Positions 33,216 to 40,718 of a stretch of 42,654 bases of DNA are shown here, piece after piece (the stretch's first letter is position 1; the number at the start of each line of letters is the position of its first letter). Origin of the DNA: Corynebacterium frankenforstense. GTDB taxonomy: Bacteria; Actinomycetota; Actinomycetes; Mycobacteriales; Mycobacteriaceae. Location: assembly GCF_030211955.1 (NCBI RefSeq), contig NZ_JASODI010000021.1:1-42654 (forward strand). The letters are read 5' to 3'. Made by a program: the position numbers and the translations under genes. A model generated the notes under the pieces. It saw only the letters and a list, made by a program, of their open reading frames with translations. It was not told where the DNA came from and searched no databases.

Positions 33216-33288
33216 GCCCCCATCGTCTAGCGGCCTAGGACACCGCCCTTTCACGGCGGCGGCACGGGTTCGAATCCCGTTGGGGGTA
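33216..33288 (+). tRNA. tRNA-Glu (anticodon TTC)
   Basis: 73 bases; acceptor GCCCCCA/TGGGGGT, anticodon stem CCGCC/GGCGG around CTTTCAC, T arm ACGGG-TTCGAAT-CCCGT, discriminator A. First of a plus-strand tRNA group. Confidence 0.97.
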
Positions 33289-33322
33289 CGGAAGTCCCCC
33301 GGGATTTCCCACAACAGAAAAT

Positions 33323-33396
33323 GGCCCTGTGGCGCAGTTGGTTAGCGCGCCGCCCTGTCACGGCGGAGGTCGAGGGTTCAAGTCCCTTCAGGGTCG
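33323..33396 (+). tRNA. tRNA-Asp (anticodon GTC), copy 1
   Basis: 74 bases; acceptor GGCCCTG/CAGGGTC, anticodon loop CTGTCAC, T arm GAGGG-TTCAAGT-CCCTT, discriminator G. Lies 34 bases after tRNA-Glu, probably co-transcribed. Identical to the copy at 33733. Confidence 0.97.
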
Positions 33397-33403
33397 CCGA
33401 CGA

Positions 33404-33441
33404 GGCGCCGTCCGGTTCAATCCGGGCGGCGCCTTTCTTTT
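33404..33441 (+). terminator. Rho-independent terminator after tRNA-Asp copy 1
   Basis: 12-bp stem (33404-33415 with 33422-33433, one T-G pair), loop TTCAAT, then a T-rich tail TTTCTTTT. It separates the first tRNA transcript from the next. Confidence 0.9.
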
Positions 33442-33651
33442 GTGTGGTGGGGTCCTAGCTTCAGAGGGGCGTTGCAACTTTCCCCCTACGGAAGGCCGCC
33501 AACTACCATGCCGACGACCGGCCGGGACAAGCTCCGCGGTTAGGGTCGGGCAATGGTCCAGCGACGGGTGGGCGACAGGATTCCGCGCGCCCGCGGGAGG
33601 GGCGGAGACGCGCTTTCCGGAGTAGGCGAAAATATGCGGTGAACAGCTGAT
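33442..33651. other. Spacer between two tRNA transcription units
   Basis: About 210 bases between the terminator and the promoter of the second tRNA unit. I see no gene, repeat or RNA in it. Confidence 0.5.
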
Positions 33652-33680
33652 TTGTTGGGTATCTGGGTTCTGTGTAAAGT
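33652..33680 (+). promoter_or_regulatory. Promoter of the tRNA-Asp/tRNA-Phe unit
   Basis: TTGTTG (33652-33657), 17 bases, TAAAGT (33675-33680). Spacing is ideal and the -10 fits TANANT. Transcription should start near 33687, about 45 bases before tRNA-Asp copy 2. Confidence 0.7.
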
Positions 33681-33732
33681 AATCACCCGTACCGCACAGC
33701 CCGGTCGGGTAAACGGTACAGCTTCATTTCGA

Positions 33733-33806
33733 GGCCCTGTGGCGCAGTTGGTTAGCGCGCCGCCCTGTCACGGCGGAGGTCGAGGGTTCAAGTCCCTTCA
33801 GGGTCG
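33733..33806 (+). tRNA. tRNA-Asp (anticodon GTC), copy 2
   Basis: Identical over all 74 bases to 33323-33396, with the match reaching a few bases past both ends. 410 bases downstream of copy 1 and under its own promoter. Confidence 0.97.
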
Positions 33807-33833
33807 CCGAGAAGGCCGGAAGGCAACTTCTCT

Positions 33834-33906
33834 GGCCAGATAGCTCAGTCGGTAGAGCGTCCGCCTGAAAAGTGGAAGGTCGACAGTTCGATCCTGTCTC
33901 TGGCCA
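33834..33906 (+). tRNA. tRNA-Phe (anticodon GAA)
   Basis: 73 bases; acceptor GGCCAGA/TCTGGCC, anticodon loop CTGAAAA, T arm GACAG-TTCGATC-CTGTC, discriminator A. 27 bases after tRNA-Asp copy 2, so one transcript. Confidence 0.97.
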
Positions 33907-33914
33907 CCGCGACA

Positions 33915-33948
33915 CGCTCCCCGGCCCGGGTAACCGGGCCGGGGAGCG
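33915..33948 (+). terminator. Terminator after tRNA-Phe
   Basis: Perfect 15-bp stem (33915-33929 with 33934-33948) closed by a GTAA tetraloop of the GNRA type. No T-run. Confidence 0.85.
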
Positions 33949-34368
33949 CGGCGTTTCCGGGGCGGGGGAGTGGCTTTTCCTGGGGGGAGTGTGGCATTTA
34001 CGGGCCGGGGGCGTGGCATTTCCGGATTGAGCGGGCCCTGCATCGACGGTTTACCGGGCCAGAGTCGGTAAACGATTTTGGCCGATCAGCTGACCTGGGG
34101 TTTTGCGGGGCCGAAAACGCGATTACCGTCCGGCGGGCGGTAAAAGCCGGTCGGCGTCCCTCCGCATCTTGCGGGCCGAGCCCGGTCCATCGCCGTATCG
34201 GCCCGTTCCCGCCCCGTCGCACCCCGCGGTTGCATGTGCAGGCGCCCAAGACAGCTATTTGAGTGCCTGGTGCAGGCAACGGTCGCGGGGCGAAGGCTGA
34301 TCCCCGGCCCGCCGCGGTCATTCACCGGTCCCATCCGCGGACCCCTGCGCTGGCCACTCCCGCGCCCC
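33949..34368. other. Intergenic region with short tandem repeats and repeat copy B
   Basis: About 420 bases without a supported gene. At 33963-34024 three related units carry GTGGCTTTTCC, GTGGCATTTACGG and GTGGCATTTCCGG. Copy B of the structured repeat follows from 34049. The right end leads into the leaderless promoter of the GNAT gene. Confidence 0.55.
34049..34213 (+). repeat. Structured intergenic repeat, copy B
   Basis: Core 34049-34148, same strand as copy A at 31991. The right hairpin TTACCGTCC-GGC-GGGCGGTAA keeps its 9-bp pairing by a T-G pair although the bases differ from copy A, and the left dyad is TTTACCG/CGGTAAA. The similarity resumes at ATCGGCCCGTTC (34197-34208). Confidence 0.8.
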
Positions 34369-34380
34369 TAGAGTGTGGGC
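34369..34380 (+). promoter_or_regulatory. Leaderless -10 of the GNAT gene
   Basis: TAGAGT at 34369-34374, six bases before the ATG at 34381, with no ribosome site. Confidence 0.6.
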
Positions 34381-34662
34381 ATGGCTGAAGAATTCGCGCA
34401 CGACGCCGTCAACACCCGCTACACCGTCACCGTCGACGGCGAGCCCGCCGGCTTCGCCGAGTACGCCGAGACCACCGACGGCGTCCTCGACTTCCACCAC
34501 ACCGTCATCGACCCGGCCTTCCGCGGCCGCGGTCTTTCGGGCAAGCTGATCGCCCACGCCCTGGGTGAGGTCCGCGCCGAGGGCAAGAAGATCATCCCGA
34601 GCTGCTCGGCGGTCGAGCGATTCATCGAGAAGAACCCGGACCAGAGCGACCTGATCGCCTGA
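34381..34662 (+). CDS. Small GNAT-like N-acetyltransferase (COG2388 type)
   Basis: Protein of 93 aa, the full length of the short YjdJ-like GNAT family. TDGVLDFHHTVIDPAFRGRGLSGK carries the acetyl-CoA pyrophosphate loop (RGRGLSGK), and a C-terminal SCSAVERFIEKNPD segment is typical. Substrate unknown; members are often annotated only as N-acetyltransferase. It stands alone, with its own promoter, about 260 bases before the ABC exporter genes; I see nothing notable in that gap beyond a TAAACT hexamer at 34784-34789. Confidence 0.85.
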   Translation: MAEEFAHDAVNTRYTVTVDGEPAGFAEYAETTDGVLDFHHTVIDPAFRGRGLSGKLIAHALGEVRAEGKKIIPSCSAVERFIEKNPDQSDLIA

Positions 34663-34919
34663 CCGCTTCCCGTCTGACATTCTCGCGTCCGCCCGCCGCC
34701 TGCCAAGGTGCCGGTCGAGTGCCTGCGGCGTTCGGCCGTGAGCCCTCCGCGCCCGGCCCGGGAAACACCCCGTGACCCACACGTAAACTCCCGCCGAACT
34801 CTTGCGCGCCCCCACGGATTCCCCTTTAACCCGGGGCGAGGTGACGCTACTCATGGATACGGCAAGAAGCAGGGGGCTGTCGCGTCTCCTGCCCCATCGA
34901 CCGGAAATGTGGTACGGCC

Positions 34920-35558
34920 ATGCAGTTGAACTGGGAAGACGTGTCTTTTCAGTACTCCAGGTACTCGCGTCCCATTCTCGAGGACGTCTCCCTGACCCTC
35001 TCCGGGCCGGGCCTGCACGAGGTCCGCGGTCCCTCGGGCAGCGGCAAGTCGACGGTGCTCGACCTGCTCGCCGGGCTGCGCGCGCCGACCGCGGGCAGGG
35101 TGCTCGTCGACGGCCGGCGCCTGGCCGCCGGTTCCCCGAACAAGGCCGCCCGGTGGCGCGCCCGCCACGTCGGCTACGCCCCGCAGGCCCCGACGCTCTT
35201 GGCCAGCCTGACGTGCGCGGAGAACCTCGAGCTGGCCGTCAACGTCGCCGGCCGTGGCCTCGACCGGGCCGGGCGCGAGCGGCTCCTCGAGCGCCTCGGC
35301 ATGGCGCCCTTCGCCGAGGCCCTCCCGGATGAGCTCTCCGGCGGACAGCGGCAGCGCGCCGCCGTCGCCCAGGCGCTGTGCTCACAGCCGGACCTGATCC
35401 TCATGGACGAACCGGTCAGCGCGCTCGACGACGCCAACGTCGCCGTCGTCGAGGACCTCCTGCACGAGGCCGTCGAGGCCGGGGCGACGGTCGTCTACTG
35501 CTCGCACCGCGAGCTCTTCGGCGGTCGCGCCCACACGCTCCTCGAGATGGGGGAGTGA
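34920..35558 (+). CDS. ABC exporter ATPase
   Basis: ATP-binding protein of 212 aa in the MacB/LolD-like group. Walker A GPSGSGKST (37-45), signature LSGGQRQRAAVAQAL, Walker B LILMDEPVSALDD. Short, with no extra domain. It ends four bases before the GTG of the permease gene, so both form one transporter. The ribosome site before ATG 34920 is poor and the promoter is not clear. Substrate unknown. Confidence 0.92.
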   Translation: MQLNWEDVSFQYSRYSRPILEDVSLTLSGPGLHEVRGPSGSGKSTVLDLLAGLRAPTAGRVLVDGRRLAAGSPNKAARWRARHVGYAPQAPTLLASLTCAENLELAVNVAGRGLDRAGRERLLERLGMAPFAEALPDELSGGQRQRAAVAQALCSQPDLILMDEPVSALDDANVAVVEDLLHEAVEAGATVVYCSHRELFGGRAHTLLEMGE

Positions 35559-35562
35559 CCGG

Positions 35563-37551
35563 GTGAGCACCGCGACCACACGCCGGGACCGTGAGAACCC
35601 GGGTCCGAAGAACCCGCGCCCGGCCCGCAGGACCACGCCCCGTGCCGCCTACCGCCACGAGCTGGCCACTACGGCGGGGCCCCACATCGGCGGCATCGTG
35701 CTCGCCGCCGTCGTGATCGGCACGCTCGTCGGCACGATCCTCTACGTCGCCTTCTCCACCGGCGGCAGCCCGGACTTCAAGGCCGGCGTGACCAACATGA
35801 GCCTGATCGCCGTCGTCCCGGCCGTCGCCGGCATCCGCCTGGCGCACCGCAACTTCGTCTCCGACCACCGTCCCACCATCGACGCCCTGCGCAACCTCGG
35901 GGTGATCGGCGCGTTCTTCCGACGTCGCCTGATGGTCCAGGGACTCCTGCTCGCGGTGTTGGGCACCGCCTCGGCCGTCGTGCTCGGCCGGCTTCTGGCC
36001 ACCCCGCTCTTCCGCGTCATCCTCCTCGGGCTGAACAAGGAGCTGCCGCACACGTGGGGCTCGCCGCTGGACGTGGCGTGGAGCTCGGCGATCATCATCT
36101 TTCTGATCTACCTGCCCGGCGTGGGCACGATCCGCGTCGACAAGGCGCTGGCGCGCGGGGAGGCGGGCGCAGGCGAGCACCGCAGGCGTTCAGTGAGCTT
36201 GACGACGCTCGCGGGGTGGACGTTGGCGTGCGTGAACATCGTCGCGGGTGTGTGGTGTATGCTCACCGAGCCGCCCGGCTGGGTGGTCCTGGTGCTGGTG
36301 TTCACCCTGCCGTTCCTCGCGGTGACGCTGGCAGGGCCCGTCGGGCGCTTCCTCGCCCGCGTGGTCTCCGAGGGGCTCAGGCGCATCGGCGGCTGGTCCG
36401 CGCCGGCGGTGGGCATCCGGTCCGCTGGGAGCGTCGGCACGATGTCGAGGGTCGGGCTGGCCACCGCACTGGTGGCCATCCCGTTAGCCGGGTTCACCGG
36501 GGCGCAGGCGGCGCTGTGGGCCGCCGACCACGCCGCCGCGGAAAAGTTCTCCGACGCCCCGGTGGTCGTCGACGGCGACCACCGGCTGCTCGAGCCGGGG
36601 CGGGCCGAGGAGGTCTGCGGCGAGCTCGGGGACGACTGCCTGGGCGTGGTCTACTGGCAGCCCTCGGCCTACGGGCCGGAGGGGGAGACCTCCGTTCCCC
36701 GCGAGCGAGCCTCGGACTACTCGCTGGCCGGCTCCGATCCACGCGTCCTGGTGGAGGTCCTCGACGTCGGCTGGGCGTTCGGGACGCCGGAGGACGGCGT
36801 GCAAGAGAAGCAGGCCCGGGAGAACGCCGGCCAGGAGGAGCAGACGCCGGAGGACGCTGCGCAGGAGCAGCAGATCCCGGGCGAGAACGACCAGGAGGGA
36901 CGAGTCCAGGGTGGGCCCGCGGAGAGCGGCAGCCCGTTCTACCCGGGCTTCATGGTGCCGTTCTCCGGGCTCTCGGACGACCCGCCGGTCAACCCGGACT
37001 GGGGTCTGCCCGTCCTCGACGCCGCGGCCTTCGACGGGCCAGCTGAGTCCGGGAACGGAGACTTTTCCGCCGCCGGGAGGGACCTCGGGGGTCTGCGGGT
37101 CGAAGCGGCCGACGAGTGGGCCCGGCACGTCGACATGGACAGCCAGATCATGTACGGCCCGCACGGCGACGGCACGGCCGGGTTCATCCCCACCGCCGCC
37201 TACACGTTGCTGGCGATCTGCCTGGTGCTCGCCGTGGCGGTGATGGGCAAGCGGGCGCGGATGCACCGGTTCTTCGCCCCGCTGTGGCTGCTCGGGCGCA
37301 CCCGGCTCAGCCTGCGGCACGCCCAGTTCTGGGCGATCCTCTTCCCCTACCTGGCCGCGGCGCTGACGGCCGTGCTCTGCGGCCTCTGGTACACGCTCGT
37401 CGTCCACGTCGCGGTGACCGGGCGGCCCGGGGTGTTCATGCCGTACCTGCCGCCGGGTCTGTGGGTGCTCTTCGGCGTGGTCTTCCTGGCGACCAGTGCC
37501 ACGGCGTTCCTGCCCGCCCCCGAGCGGCGCCGACCGGTGACGGCGGACTGA
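35563..37551 (+). CDS. FtsX/MacB-like ABC exporter permease with repeat insertion
   Basis: Membrane protein of 662 aa. Hydrophobic segments lie at about 42-65, 78-92, 124-146, 172-190, 214-234, 240-262, 296-318, 545-562, 590-615 and 632-651, with a large extracytoplasmic region between about 320 and 540, the general plan of MacB-type exporters. This region holds a Gln/Glu-rich decapeptide repeat (residues 414-446: QEKQARENAG, QEEQTPEDAA, QEQQIPGEND, QEG). Cys352 and Cys359 could form a disulfide. GTG start, directly after the ATPase gene. Export of a lipid, peptide or drug is possible; the substrate is not inferable. Confidence 0.82.
   Translation: MSTATTRRDRENPGPKNPRPARRTTPRAAYRHELATTAGPHIGGIVLAAVVIGTLVGTILYVAFSTGGSPDFKAGVTNMSLIAVVPAVAGIRLAHRNFVSDHRPTIDALRNLGVIGAFFRRRLMVQGLLLAVLGTASAVVLGRLLATPLFRVILLGLNKELPHTWGSPLDVAWSSAIIIFLIYLPGVGTIRVDKALARGEAGAGEHRRRSVSLTTLAGWTLACVNIVAGVWCMLTEPPGWVVLVLVFTLPFLAVTLAGPVGRFLARVVSEGLRRIGGWSAPAVGIRSAGSVGTMSRVGLATALVAIPLAGFTGAQAALWAADHAAAEKFSDAPVVVDGDHRLLEPGRAEEVCGELGDDCLGVVYWQPSAYGPEGETSVPRERASDYSLAGSDPRVLVEVLDVGWAFGTPEDGVQEKQARENAGQEEQTPEDAAQEQQIPGENDQEGRVQGGPAESGSPFYPGFMVPFSGLSDDPPVNPDWGLPVLDAAAFDGPAESGNGDFSAAGRDLGGLRVEAADEWARHVDMDSQIMYGPHGDGTAGFIPTAAYTLLAICLVLAVAVMGKRARMHRFFAPLWLLGRTRLSLRHAQFWAILFPYLAAALTAVLCGLWYTLVVHVAVTGRPGVFMPYLPPGLWVLFGVVFLATSATAFLPAPERRRPVTAD
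36802..36900 (+). repeat. 30-base in-frame repeat in the ABC permease gene
   Basis: Three degenerate 30-base units and a start of a fourth, beginning at 36802, encode the ten-residue QExQxxxENx pattern. DNA identity between units is moderate, so the repeat is older than that in mshD. Confidence 0.75.
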
Positions 37552-37638
37552 CCGGTGCGCCGACCTCCGGGCGTCGGTCTCGCCCCGAGCCTCGCCGCGG
37601 CCAAGCTTCAGGCAGACTCGACCGCGCGCCGGATCCCC

Positions 37639-38223
37639 CTAGATCTCGTAGGCCCCGCGGGAGACGTAGTAGTCCGGGTCGACCAGGTGGCGGCGCTCGT
37701 CGCGGCCGCGCGGGCGGCACTGCGCCGGGATGCCGACGGCGATGCAGTTGGCGGGCACATCCTTGGTCACCACGGCGTTGGCGCCCACCGCGGAGCCCTT
37801 GCCGATGGTGATCGGCCCGAGCACCTTCGCGCCGGCGCCGATGACCACGTCGTCCTCGACGGTGGGGTGGCGCTTGGTCTGGGTGAGCACCTGCCCGCCG
37901 AGGGTCACGCCGTGGTAGAGCATGACGCCGTCGCCGATCTCGGCGGTCTCGCCGATGACGATGCCCATGCCGTGGTCGATGAAGAAGCGCCGGCCGATCG
38001 TCGCGCCGGGGTGGATCTCGATGCCGGTGAAGAAGCGGTTGAGCTGGGCCAGGATGCGGGCCGGGCCCTTGAGGCCGCGCACCCACAGCCAGTGCGAGAC
38101 CCGGTGTGACCAGATCGCGTGCAGACCCGAGTAGACCAGGGCGTTCTCGGCGTCGCCGCGCGCGGCCGGATCGTGCTCGCGGGCGTTCTTCAGGTCCTCG
38201 ATGATCATGGACACGACACTCAT
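37639..38223 (-). CDS. cysE: Serine O-acetyltransferase CysE
   Basis: Makes O-acetylserine from serine and acetyl-CoA for cysteine synthesis. 194 aa, the short actinobacterial/Bacillus type. Left-handed beta-helix hexapeptide repeats are visible from [26 protein letters not shown] onward, with the catalytic His in FIDHGMG and [36 protein letters not shown] closes the helix. ATG 38223 lies six bases from a minus-strand TATCAT (38230-38235), so leaderless; a Met five codons later is the alternative. Downstream of cysK in the same direction. Confidence 0.95.
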   Translation of the reverse strand: MSVVSMIIEDLKNAREHDPAARGDAENALVYSGLHAIWSHRVSHWLWVRGLKGPARILAQLNRFFTGIEIHPGATIGRRFFIDHGMGIVIGETAEIGDGVMLYHGVTLGGQVLTQTKRHPTVEDDVVIGAGAKVLGPITIGKGSAVGANAVVTKDVPANCIAVGIPAQCRPRGRDERRHLVDPDYYVSRGAYEI

Positions 38224-38286
38224 ATCGCAATGATAACAACGGCGCGCCACACCCAGCGGCGCTTCGCCCGGCCCCGCGCAGACGGC

Positions 38287-38350
38287 GACGCCCGCGCACC
38301 GGGTGAGGTGCGCGGGCGTCGTGAATTGAATGGGCGGGTGTCACCCGCCC
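38287..38350 (-). terminator. Double hairpin between cysK and cysE
   Basis: Read from cysK, first a 9-bp stem with a one-base centre (38332-38350), then a perfect 14-bp stem at 38287-38300 / 38307-38320 with a six-base loop. Between them lies AATTGAAT. They separate cysK from cysE, which has its own promoter. Confidence 0.75.
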
Positions 38351-38377
38351 GGGCTGCCGCAGTGGGCGGTGAACCGC

Positions 38378-39310
38378 TTAGTTGCGGATGTCCTCGTAGA
38401 GGAGGGTGGAGACGTAGCGCTCGCCGAAGTCGGTGACGACGGTGACGATGGTCTTGCCCTTGTTCTCCGGCTTGGCGGCCAGGTCGAGGGCGATCTTGAC
38501 GTTGCCGCCGGAGGAGATGCCGCCGAGGATACCCTCCTCCTCGCCGAGCTTGCGGGCCCAGGCGACGGCGTCCTCGTTGGTGACGGTGACGACCTCGTCG
38601 ATGACCTTGCGGTCGAGGACCTCGGGGATGAAGTTGGCGCCGATGCCCTGGATCTTGTGCGGGCCGGCCTCGCCCTTGGTCAGCAGCGGGGAGCTGGCGG
38701 GCTCGACGGCGTAGATCTGGGTCTCGGGCTTGCGCTCCTTGAGCACCTCGCCGACGCCGGAGACGGTGCCACCGGTGCCGAAGCCGGCGACGAAGATGTC
38801 GACCTTGCCCTCGGTGTCGTTCCAGATCTCCTCGGCGGTGGTCTTGCGGTGGATCTCCGGGTTGGCCGGGTTGGAGAACTGGTTGGCGGCCACGGCGCCC
38901 TCGCGCTCGGCGAGGATCTCGTTGGCCTTGTCCACCGCACCCTGCATGCCGGCGGCGCCCGGGGTCAGCACGATCTCGGCACCGTAGGCGCGCAGCATGA
39001 CGCGACGCTCGGTGGACATGGTCTCCGGCATCGTCAGCACGACGTTGTAACCGCGGGCGGCGCCCACCATGGCCAGGGCGATGCCGGTGTTGCCGGAGGT
39101 CGCCTCGACGATGGTGCCGCCGGGCTTGAGCTCACCGGAGGCCTCGGCGGCGTCGATGATCGCCTTGCCGATGCGGTCCTTGACGCTGTTGGCGGGGTTG
39201 AAGGACTCGACCTTGACCAGGACGTCGGCCTCGAGGCCCTCGGTCAGGCGGTGCAGACGAACCAGCGGGGTGTTGCCGATGGTGTCGGTGATGTTGTCGT
39301 AGACGGTCAT
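38378..39310 (-). CDS. cysK: Cysteine synthase A (O-acetylserine sulfhydrylase)
   Basis: PLP enzyme making cysteine from O-acetylserine and sulfide, 310 aa. PLP lysine Lys44 in [11 protein letters not shown], substrate loop [15 protein letters not shown]-phosphate loop [12 protein letters not shown]. Two McbR-like sites overlap its promoter upstream, in line with control by sulfur status as in C. glutamicum. ATG 39310; GGAGCGA upstream. Confidence 0.97.
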   Translation of the reverse strand: MTVYDNITDTIGNTPLVRLHRLTEGLEADVLVKVESFNPANSVKDRIGKAIIDAAEASGELKPGGTIVEATSGNTGIALAMVGAARGYNVVLTMPETMSTERRVMLRAYGAEIVLTPGAAGMQGAVDKANEILAEREGAVAANQFSNPANPEIHRKTTAEEIWNDTEGKVDIFVAGFGTGGTVSGVGEVLKERKPETQIYAVEPASSPLLTKGEAGPHKIQGIGANFIPEVLDRKVIDEVVTVTNEDAVAWARKLGEEEGILGGISSGGNVKIALDLAAKPENKGKTIVTVVTDFGERYVSTLLYEDIRN

Positions 39311-39387
39311 GTCTGGGATCGCTCCTCAGTGTTCTTTCGATCGGGGTGTTTATCCGGCGCGCGGTCCCCCGCGGCGCCACGGCACAC

Positions 39388-39441
39388 ACCCTAACACAGC
39401 TTTAGACCGCCTGGTATGAACGCGATAGACAGGACGGTCTG
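39388..39441 (-). promoter_or_regulatory. cysK promoter with McbR-like operators
   Basis: Minus-strand TAGGGT at 39388-39393 is the -10 candidate. TAGACaggacgGTCTG (39426-39441) matches the McbR consensus TAGAC-N6-GTCTA in nine of ten fixed bases, and a weaker TAGAC-N6-GTATG lies at 39403-39418, within the -35 region. Confidence 0.65.
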
Positions 39442-39481
39442 GATGATGTGTGAGTGGAATCACGATGTACGGGCGTCGATA

Positions 39482-39499
39482 CCGAACAGGCCTGTTCGG
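39482..39499. promoter_or_regulatory. Perfect 18-bp palindrome in the cysK-ramA gap
   Basis: CCGAACAGG followed directly by its complement CCTGTTCGG. It lies between the cysK operators and the ramA control region. A dimeric regulator site is likely; the spacing (CGAAC-N6-GTTCG) rules out the usual LexA box. Confidence 0.5.
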
Positions 39500-39635
39500 G
39501 CATGTGGGCGCGCCCGGACGCTACGGTTTGCGGCGCCGCCCAAGGGCGCTCAGGGGTGGCTCACATGCAACGCTCACCTGCCTTTTAGGTCTGCGACCTG
39601 CGTTATCGGGCACAAGCAAAAGAGATATTACCAAT

Positions 39636-39756
39636 TCGGGGGGATCCCCCGGGGGAGACACATTCCGGAAAAATAATCGCAGTCGGGTCATTGACGTGCC
39701 GAAAGGCCGATTTCTTCCCACCCCCGCCGCTGGATATACTCGGGGTGTCGGGTCGC
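39636..39756 (+). promoter_or_regulatory. ramA control region with G/C-stretch (RamA-type) sites
   Basis: CGGGGGGATCCCCCGGGGG at about 39637-39655 contains several of the G4-6/C4-5 stretches described for RamA binding, and CGGGGT follows the -10. TATACT at 39735-39740 is the -10; a poor TTTCTT lies 18 bases before it. Autoregulation is known for RamA of C. glutamicum and is inferred here. The rest of the cysK-ramA gap holds no supported gene. Confidence 0.5.
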
Positions 39757-39825
39757 GTCCCGAGAAGCCGGCCCGGGTGTGGTAACTGGGTGCACACGAA
39801 CGGGTGCACCTCCCAGGAGGACAGC

Positions 39826-40665
39826 ATGGAAGCCCAGCGGATCAAAGATGACGATGAAGCCGTGCGCGTTGCGCTCACCTCGCTGCGCAACGCGACCGGT
39901 ATCCCGGTGGCGATGTACGCCACTCTGCTTCCCGACAACCGCCTGCAGATAACCCAGTGGGTGGGCCTGCGGACCCCCGCCCTGCATAACCTGGTCATCC
40001 CGCCGGGAGTCGGCGTGGGCGGCCGCGTGGTGGCCAGCCGTCGACCGGTGGGCGTCAGCGACTACGCGCGGGCGACGATCATCTCCCACGAGAACGACAA
40101 GATCATCCAGGACGAGGGCCTGTACTCCCTGGTCGCGGTGCCGGTCATCGTGCGCCGCGAGATTCGCGGCTGCCTCTACGTCGGCGTCCACTCGCCGGTG
40201 CGCCTCGGCGACAAGGTCATCGAGGAGGTCACCATGACCGCCCGCACCCTGGAGCAGGACCTGGCGATCAACTCCGCGATGCGCACCGCCGCGGGGGTGA
40301 AGTCCGGCGGCAAGGCCGGCCGCGTGATGAACGGCGCCGAGTGGGAGCAGATCCGTTCCACCCACTCCAAGCTGCGCATGCTGACCAACCGCATCACCGA
40401 CGAGTCGCTGCGCCGCGAGCTCGAGCTCCTCTGCGACCAGATGGTCAGCCCCGTCCACGTCAAGCAGACGACCAAGCTGTCCGCCCGCGAGCTCGACGTG
40501 CTCTCCTGCGTCGCCCTCGGCCACACCAACGTCGAGGCCGCCGAGGAGATGGGCATCGGCGCCGAGACCGTCAAGAGCTACCTGCGCTCCGTGATGCGCA
40601 AGCTCGGCGCGCACACCCGCTACGAGGCGGTCAACGCCGCCCGCCGCATCGGCGCGCTGCCCTGA
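39826..40665 (+). CDS. ramA: LuxR-type regulator of acetate metabolism RamA
   Basis: Global regulator of acetate and carbon metabolism, 279 aa. An N-terminal GAF-like sensor domain (about 15-155; GVGVGGRVVASRRPVGVSDY, VAVPVIVRREIRGCLYVGV) is followed by a LuxR helix-turn-helix (about 208-272; LSARELDVLSCVALGHTN, EEMGIGAETVKSYLRSVMRK). I recognise the sequence as very close to C. glutamicum RamA over its whole length. ATG 39826 has AGGAGG five bases upstream. Confidence 0.96.
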   Translation: MEAQRIKDDDEAVRVALTSLRNATGIPVAMYATLLPDNRLQITQWVGLRTPALHNLVIPPGVGVGGRVVASRRPVGVSDYARATIISHENDKIIQDEGLYSLVAVPVIVRREIRGCLYVGVHSPVRLGDKVIEEVTMTARTLEQDLAINSAMRTAAGVKSGGKAGRVMNGAEWEQIRSTHSKLRMLTNRITDESLRRELELLCDQMVSPVHVKQTTKLSARELDVLSCVALGHTNVEAAEEMGIGAETVKSYLRSVMRKLGAHTRYEAVNAARRIGALP

Positions 40666-40683
40666 TCCGCGGTTGATTTCCGA

Positions 40684-40718
40684 CGCCCCGGTACCGCCTC
40701 CGTCGCGGTACCGGGGCG
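40684..40718 (+). terminator. Terminator after ramA
   Basis: Perfect 13-bp stem (40684-40696 with 40706-40718) with a nine-base loop, 18 bases after the ramA stop. No T-run. Confidence 0.8.

Noticed and set aside
31755..34148. Integrated phage or genomic island at the tRNA cluster, suggested by the lysin-like amidase and direct repeats
   Set aside because: No integrase, no tRNA-end duplication forming att sites, no phage structural genes; the repeats do not contain tRNA sequence.
39482..39499. LexA/SOS box
   Set aside because: Actinobacterial SOS boxes have CGAAC-N4-GTTCG; here the spacer is six bases.
39416..39785. Small open frames in the cysK-ramA gap
   Set aside because: They cross the operators and promoter elements, have no ribosome sites and no recognisable product.
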